A stretch of DNA of 64,000 bases from Akkermansia sp. (GTDB lineage Bacteria; Verrucomicrobiota; Verrucomicrobiia; Verrucomicrobiales; Akkermansiaceae), in contig JAFZGW010000004.1 of the NCBI GenBank assembly GCA_017555205.1, positions 1-64,000 on the forward strand. Reading direction: 5' to 3'. The notes beneath the pieces are model-generated. The model worked only from the letters and a program-made list of their open reading frames with translations. It did not search any database and was not told where the DNA came from. A program made the translations under genes and the position numbers. Positions 60,317 through 64,000 of this stretch are shown piece after piece. Each line of letters starts with the position of its first letter. Position 1 is the stretch's first letter.

Positions 60317-61099
60317 TTACTTCAGCATGTCAGCGGTCACACGGTATGTGGCACCGCAGCGGGGACACGAAGCCTCCAGATACCCCTGCTCGGAAAGCAA
60401 ATCCGCAAAATCTTTCTGCATAGTCCGGATGGTGGGCAATATCTTATCCAGCGTACAACCGCAGCGGAACGTGAACTTGCGAGTTTCGAGCAGTTTGATT
60501 TCCTCCGTGTCGGCAATCGCGGCAACATCCGCCGCAGTAAGCTCGCTGAGCCAATCGTGGTCAGCCCCGGGCTGTGCGGTTATAAGGGCGTATACATCCC
60601 CCCCTAAATCAAATGCACGAGCCTGGCGTTGCTCGCTCTGGCGGTAGAAATCTTCCACCCACTCCACCACTGTATTGCCGGGAATCACTGTGACCGAGGT
60701 CTGCGGTTCCTTACCGGTGCGCAGGTTCTGAGCAAAAAGCATGTTGCGCTCAGGCTCGCGCACGCCTTCAGTAAATACCCGACCGATGACATCCTCCGTC
60801 AGCGAGGAGCCCGACACAAAGTAGTTCGCCAGCATGGGGTCTTTGATGTTAAAAGTCCATGCGTGGTATTCCTGCCAAGGGCGCGAGACCAAATGCAGGG
60901 TAAAATATGCAAGCAGCTGTTTAAACATGGTGTCTTCAGCCTCAGCATTGCGCTGTTTATGCTGCATGAGGTGCAGATAATAGTCCACAAAAAGCGGAGA
61001 AAAATCCGCCTTCAGCAACAGGCAGTTGCGCCTGCGCACAAATATGCCCTGCACGGTAGTAAACTCTTCGATGGCCTGTCCGTTCTGCTGCTCTGTCAT
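60317..61099 (-). CDS. hslO: Hsp33-like redox chaperone
   Basis: A 260-residue protein. The C-terminal zinc/redox switch is clear: FRCGCTLDKILPTIRTMQ and CPRCGATYRVTADML supply the CxC and CxxC cysteines of Hsp33. The N-terminal domain is diverged, but the length is near that of E. coli HslO (292). Hsp33 is activated by oxidants when zinc is released and holds unfolding proteins. It is 14 bases upstream of the amidase gene. Confidence 0.83.
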   Translation of the reverse strand: MTEQQNGQAIEEFTTVQGIFVRRRNCLLLKADFSPLFVDYYLHLMQHKQRNAEAEDTMFKQLLAYFTLHLVSRPWQEYHAWTFNIKDPMLANYFVSGSSLTEDVIGRVFTEGVREPERNMLFAQNLRTGKEPQTSVTVIPGNTVVEWVEDFYRQSEQRQARAFDLGGDVYALITAQPGADHDWLSELTAADVAAIADTEEIKLLETRKFTFRCGCTLDKILPTIRTMQKDFADLLSEQGYLEASCPRCGATYRVTADMLK

Positions 61100-61156
61100 G
61101 ATTTTTGTTCTTGCCCCCTATAATAACGCGACAGAGTATAAGGCGCAAGCCTAAAA

Positions 61157-61846
61157 TCACGGCACAGTACTATTCGTTGGTTTATCTGTCAGCGGACATC
61201 CCAGAAAACATACCTTACTTGTTCGCACACGCGGAGCCTTTGTTTGCACACGCCCTAGGGCTCTGCGGTGCATGCACAAATCCTCGACCTCGTTGCGCAG
61301 GTAAAAACACCCCAGCCGAGCCCCACTCGTCCCTCGCACTCGCAATCGAAATTGCTGCAACGCGCCACTCCTCACATACCGGCTCAATGTATTGCGGGAT
61401 ACACCCAATATCTCCACCGCTTCCGCGGCTGTAAGAAGTCGCGGCGATTTGTGATTGATGACCGGTCGGCGCTGCCGAGCCAAACTCATCACCCGATTGC
61501 GATCCCAGTATGTTCGCGGTGGGCACGTCCCATCGTACACACGGCAATAGCGCACATTCGCACGATGCATTAAATCGCGAGCTGATGAAGGCAAACAGCC
61601 CAAAATAGCCGCCGCCTGACGAGCAGATATCGACCACGAGGGAGCCTTGTTCAGCAAGAGCGTTCGCCCCAGTTTGCGCTGAGATGACTCCGCCAGCATG
61701 GAGGTGGGATATTTCACCCCGGGAATGTCATATAATTTCACACCTCCGACACCCTCTAATGTGCGTGGTATATGACCGGCTCTGGGAACTCTTTTTACCA
61801 CCCCTATGTTCCGACCCACATTAACCGAATTTCTATCCTTCTTCAT
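61157..61846 (-). CDS. Protein with two HTH_17 (excisionase/MerR-like) segments
   Basis: A 229-residue basic protein. Two regions look like MerR/excisionase-type helix-turn-helices: WSISARQAAAILGCLPSSAR near residue 70 and LLTAAEAVEILGVSRNTLSR near 137, the second followed by a wing (RGTSGARLGCFYLRNEVEDL). Both N- and C-terminal tails are basic. Domains of this kind bind DNA in excisionases and small regulators. An isolated two-HTH protein could be chromosomal or mobile-element-derived. ATG 61846 lies 11 bases after the predicted transcription start. Confidence 0.7.
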   Translation of the reverse strand: MKKDRNSVNVGRNIGVVKRVPRAGHIPRTLEGVGGVKLYDIPGVKYPTSMLAESSQRKLGRTLLLNKAPSWSISARQAAAILGCLPSSARDLMHRANVRYCRVYDGTCPPRTYWDRNRVMSLARQRRPVINHKSPRLLTAAEAVEILGVSRNTLSRYVRSGALQQFRLRVRGTSGARLGCFYLRNEVEDLCMHRRALGRVQTKAPRVRTSKVCFLGCPLTDKPTNSTVP

Positions 61847-61863
61847 ATTCAACAAAAACAAAT

Positions 61864-61893
61864 ACAATAACATTCGAATAATGATAATTGCAA
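61864..61893 (-). promoter_or_regulatory. Candidate promoter TTGCAA-18-TATTGT
   Basis: Minus-strand boxes in a strongly AT-rich region upstream of the two-HTH gene. Confidence 0.4.
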
Positions 61894-62056
61894 ATTTTTA
61901 TTTATTTATTTTCAATTCTCTTAAAACATTAAACTTATAAGACAGCGTATAACAAATTTCTGTACAACAAAATAAAATTAATATATTTTAACATCTAATT
62001 ATCTTATCGATTGCTCAAAAAACAGCCGACGAGAGATACCGGCATGAGAGTGAAAA
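61894..62056. other. AT-rich gene-free stretch
   Basis: About 140 bases are strikingly AT-rich (TTATTTATTTATT-type runs) compared with neighbours. No gene is visible. It could hold upstream activating sequences or be a scar of transferred DNA. Confidence 0.5.
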
Positions 62057-62091
62057 CAAAAAAAACGCCCACCCAGGGAACAAGGTGAGCG
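62057..62091 (-). terminator. Intrinsic terminator of the 62185-63529 genes
   Basis: Minus-strand stem CGCTCACC/GGTGGGCG (one mismatch) followed by eight or more T. Confidence 0.7.
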
Positions 62092-62184
62092 GTTCGGTTT
62101 TGAAGCAAAAAAAATGCTAGCGACTGATTTCGTTATTTTTCACGCTGGTCGGCAGTGGCTCGAGCGGGCTATAGGAAAATGAAC

Positions 62185-62781
62185 TCAAGCGTGCTTGGCG
62201 GCTGCGATTTTACCGTAAGCGGTAGTGGGATATTTGGAAGCAGCCTGCGCATAGAGTTCAGTGGCGCGGGAAAAATCCTGCAAACGGGTCTCGCACAGGT
62301 GAGCAGCACGGCAGAGAAACAACGCTCGGTCTTCCTTCCTCGGGACTTGCTCTGCCCCGGAAAGAAGAGCTTTCAATGCGGCGGACGGGTCATTGAATTC
62401 ATCTGCCAGCAGGGTAGCCAGCTCGGCCCAAGCTCTGGGGCGAGAGGATTCTTGGCGTACGAGAGTCTCCATCTGTGGCAAAAGCTCACGCGCGTGCTCG
62501 CATCGAATGCGCTCAGCCAGCGCCACCAAGGGGTCTTCCTCCGGCGAGTAGGACGACATATAGAGCCGCTCCCCGAGTTTACTCCCCCATACGGGTAAGT
62601 AGTAGTATTTCAGCAACAAGCCCAGCCATACCGCCAGAACAGCCAAAGCGCCCAGCATGATAATGAGGGCGAGGCGCACATCCTCACCCTCTCCATTGAA
62701 GAGCTCTCGCACCTTCAGCATAACCAGCACAAAAAGTGCCAGTGGCAGCAAAAGGTTAAATATCCGCATGAATAACCTCAT
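62185..62781 (-). CDS. Membrane protein with TPR-like cytoplasmic region
   Basis: A 198-residue protein with two N-terminal helices (RIFNLLLPLALFVLVML; ALIIMLGALAVLAVWLGLLL) and a helical region of about 120 residues containing TPR-like patterns (RAWAELATLLADEFNDPSAA; FSRATELYAQAASKYPTTAY). It follows the LolA-like gene by 22 bases. The start is ATG 62781 or 62769. No family is assigned. Confidence 0.6.
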   Translation of the reverse strand: MRLFMRIFNLLLPLALFVLVMLKVRELFNGEGEDVRLALIIMLGALAVLAVWLGLLLKYYYLPVWGSKLGERLYMSSYSPEEDPLVALAERIRCEHARELLPQMETLVRQESSRPRAWAELATLLADEFNDPSAALKALLSGAEQVPRKEDRALFLCRAAHLCETRLQDFSRATELYAQAASKYPTTAYGKIAAAKHA

Positions 62782-62803
62782 GTGCGTCGGCAACTAACGG
62801 ACG

Positions 62804-63529
62804 TTATTTAGTACGCTCGGGCAGGTCTTCCATTTCGAGATAATCCAGCGCGATGGTACGATTGGGATTCTGAGGATTGCGCACCTCGAGCTTCATCTGT
62901 TTAAAGAACCAAGTACCATCGGACAAGCGCTGCACGGAGGTGATGGAAAAACGTTTCTTCAGCTTACCGTCGGCACCGTAGCCGTCTATCTGCCAAGTCG
63001 TACCGTTTTCCTTGTCTACCCACATGCGTACCCAAGCAAACTGACCGGCGCCGGGGCTGGGGTTCTTGACTTCAACGATGTAGCAATCGCGACCTTTGAT
63101 GCGAGATGCGCCGGCATCGTCAATAAGCTTGCCGCCGGTCCAGTAGAGGAAGCGGAGTGAAAGATCCTCATAGCAAACATCGGTACCGGCAATAGTCTGC
63201 CCGTAAGCCGAAGGCGCCATAACCTGTGCCTTTCCATCCTTCACAAGCACCAAGTCCGCATTTTTCTCTTTAATGCGCACATCGAAGCGCTGCCAGACAT
63301 TATCGTGCTTGTACTGGAATACAATAGTCTCGCCGCGGGCGCTGAGACTGAACGGCACCTTATTGCGACCTTTGCGAATGGAACCCATCACGTCACGGTT
63401 CCCCTGACTCACCGTCATCTCACGCATGGCGCGCAGCAAGTCGTCTACATTTACCTCCTGAGCCGCAGTCGCCCACACACACATAAACGCGGCTCCGATT
63501 GCCACGAAATTTCTAAATACTGATTTCAT
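62804..63529 (-). CDS. LolA-like / outer-membrane lipoprotein-sorting family protein
   Basis: A 241-residue exported protein with a clear signal peptide (SVFRNFVAIGAAFMCVWATA, then AQE). The rest is beta-rich in the manner of LolA/LolB-like sorting proteins: repeated strands, the GRDCYIVEVKNP segment and RMWVDKENGTTWQIDGYG. It may carry lipoproteins or other hydrophobic ligands in the periplasm. The frame runs on upstream into transposase sequence, but ATG 63529 follows its own TATAAT and gives the signal peptide. Confidence 0.75.
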   Translation of the reverse strand: MKSVFRNFVAIGAAFMCVWATAAQEVNVDDLLRAMREMTVSQGNRDVMGSIRKGRNKVPFSLSARGETIVFQYKHDNVWQRFDVRIKEKNADLVLVKDGKAQVMAPSAYGQTIAGTDVCYEDLSLRFLYWTGGKLIDDAGASRIKGRDCYIVEVKNPSPGAGQFAWVRMWVDKENGTTWQIDGYGADGKLKKRFSITSVQRLSDGTWFFKQMKLEVRNPQNPNRTIALDYLEMEDLPERTK

Positions 63530-63535
63530 ATAGGC

Positions 63536-63564
63536 ATTATACACACATGAACACACGATGTACA
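63536..63564 (-). promoter_or_regulatory. Promoter TGTACA-17-TATAAT, leaderless start
   Basis: Minus strand. Predicted start at 63529 is the A of the LolA-like ATG. The promoter sits between the transposase remnant and the gene. Confidence 0.6.
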
Positions 63565-64000
63565 GCTTTTTCTGGTCAACGTAAACTTCTTGCCCTCTGC
63601 TGTCCCAATCCCTCCAGAGCTGTGTATCATCGTATCCACGGTCTGTCACAATGATGCTGCGCCCGGGTGGCATCAGGTGATAGGCACCTATGTTATCCGA
63701 CTCCTTACCATCTGAAACATGGACATCTATGGGCAGAAAATCGTTCAGCGAAAAAAGGGTGTGAAGCTTGATGGCGCCTTTTTCCTCACTGTAGTGCGCC
63801 CAATTGAATATATTGAGGCAGAGTGTAATAACACTCGAATCAAGCAGCATGATGCGGGATGCCTTGATACCCTCTCGGAAGCGGCAGGAGAAAGTCTGCT
63901 GTCCCAACCGCTTATGAAGCAGCCGGTAGATATCCCGGAACACCAAAGCATCGCGCTTTGCGTTCTGATGACTCAGCGCGTTGCGGGATGGAGCTTTTTG
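63565..64000 (-). pseudogene. IS4-family transposase, truncated, running off the window edge
   Basis: The minus-strand frame is open from the window edge. It carries LLDSSVITLCLNIFNWAHYS (first catalytic Asp), KGAIKLHTLFSLNDFLPIDV and VTDRGYDDTQLWRD (second Asp), as in IS4-type transposases. Homology fades near 63565, where the final Glu-containing (YREK) region should follow, so the 3' part is lost. The 5' part lies outside the window. The remaining frame is fused in frame to the LolA-like gene. Confidence 0.82.

Noticed and set aside
62804..63946. A single 380-residue protein across the transposase-LolA junction
   Set aside because: The C-terminal 241 residues have their own signal peptide and promoter. 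The upstream part is IS4 transposase, so the long frame is a chance fusion.

Overview
The window looks like a chromosome segment of a Verrucomicrobiota bacterium close to Akkermansia (Akkermansiaceae). Three things support this. A five-gene block at 40114-47903 has the order and protein features of the A. muciniphila Amuc_1098-Amuc_1102 pilus-like operon, including a divergent Amuc_1100 homologue. One exported protein ends in a PEP-CTERM sorting tail. A complete Na+-pumping methylmalonyl-CoA decarboxylase operon fits a propionate-producing gut fermenter. Base composition is moderately GC-rich except for an AT-rich island at about 54.1-56.3 kb and an AT-rich gap at about 61.9 kb. Almost no start codon is preceded by a Shine-Dalgarno motif, and several genes have promoters placed for leaderless or nearly leaderless mRNAs.

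Layout. 0.3-6.7 kb: two small membrane-anchored proteins, gatC-gatA, thiD, and three genes resembling the C, E and F subunits of alternative complex III. 6.8-13.4 kb: a large membrane-anchored protein, tRNA-Pro, yebC, rho with a disordered N-terminus, infA with an N-terminal extension, and rplM-rpsI. 13.6-17.6 kb: an alaR-alaT-like regulator/aminotransferase pair, a CPBP protease, a DUF4126 protein and a nucleotidyltransferase. 17.7-22.8 kb: a PEP-CTERM protein and mmdA-D-C-B. 22.8-24.0 kb: SRP RNA, a small protein and rpmB. 24.3-32.3 kb: a MoxR/Bat aerotolerance operon with BatB-BatC and BatD-BatE fusions. 32.4-39.9 kb (minus strand): purN, then secY-rplO-rpsE-rplR-rplF-rpsH-rplE-rplX (an spc operon without rplN, rpsN or rpmD), a MATE transporter and tRNA-Glu. 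40.1-47.9 kb: the Amuc_1098-1102-like operon. 48-49.4 kb: lgt, tRNA-Tyr and tRNA-Val.

The accessory part begins after the tRNAs. At 49.66-50.99 kb a consensus promoter drives a 77-residue peptide gene that ends in an intrinsic terminator. A MvdD/MdnC-type ATP-grasp ligase gene follows at once. I read this as a candidate graspetide (omega-ester/omega-amide RiPP) cluster and rank it the most interesting item. Next come a small membrane peptide, a regulator and a Hanks-type kinase. At 53.5-56.4 kb a divergently transcribed regulator faces an island of small AT-rich genes: a ribbon-helix-helix-like protein, a DUF1232 protein, a membrane-anchored coiled-coil PIN nuclease, three short peptides and a tiny lipoprotein. 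Related 14-bp operator-like sequences sit in the spacers of both divergent promoters. The island ends at an ISL3-family transposase remnant.

56.6-63.5 kb (minus strand) carries a TraB/GumN-like protein, a GH13 enzyme, a lipoprotein amidase, an Hsp33-like chaperone, a protein with two HTH_17-like segments, a membrane protein and a LolA-like protein. A truncated IS4-family transposase runs off the right edge.
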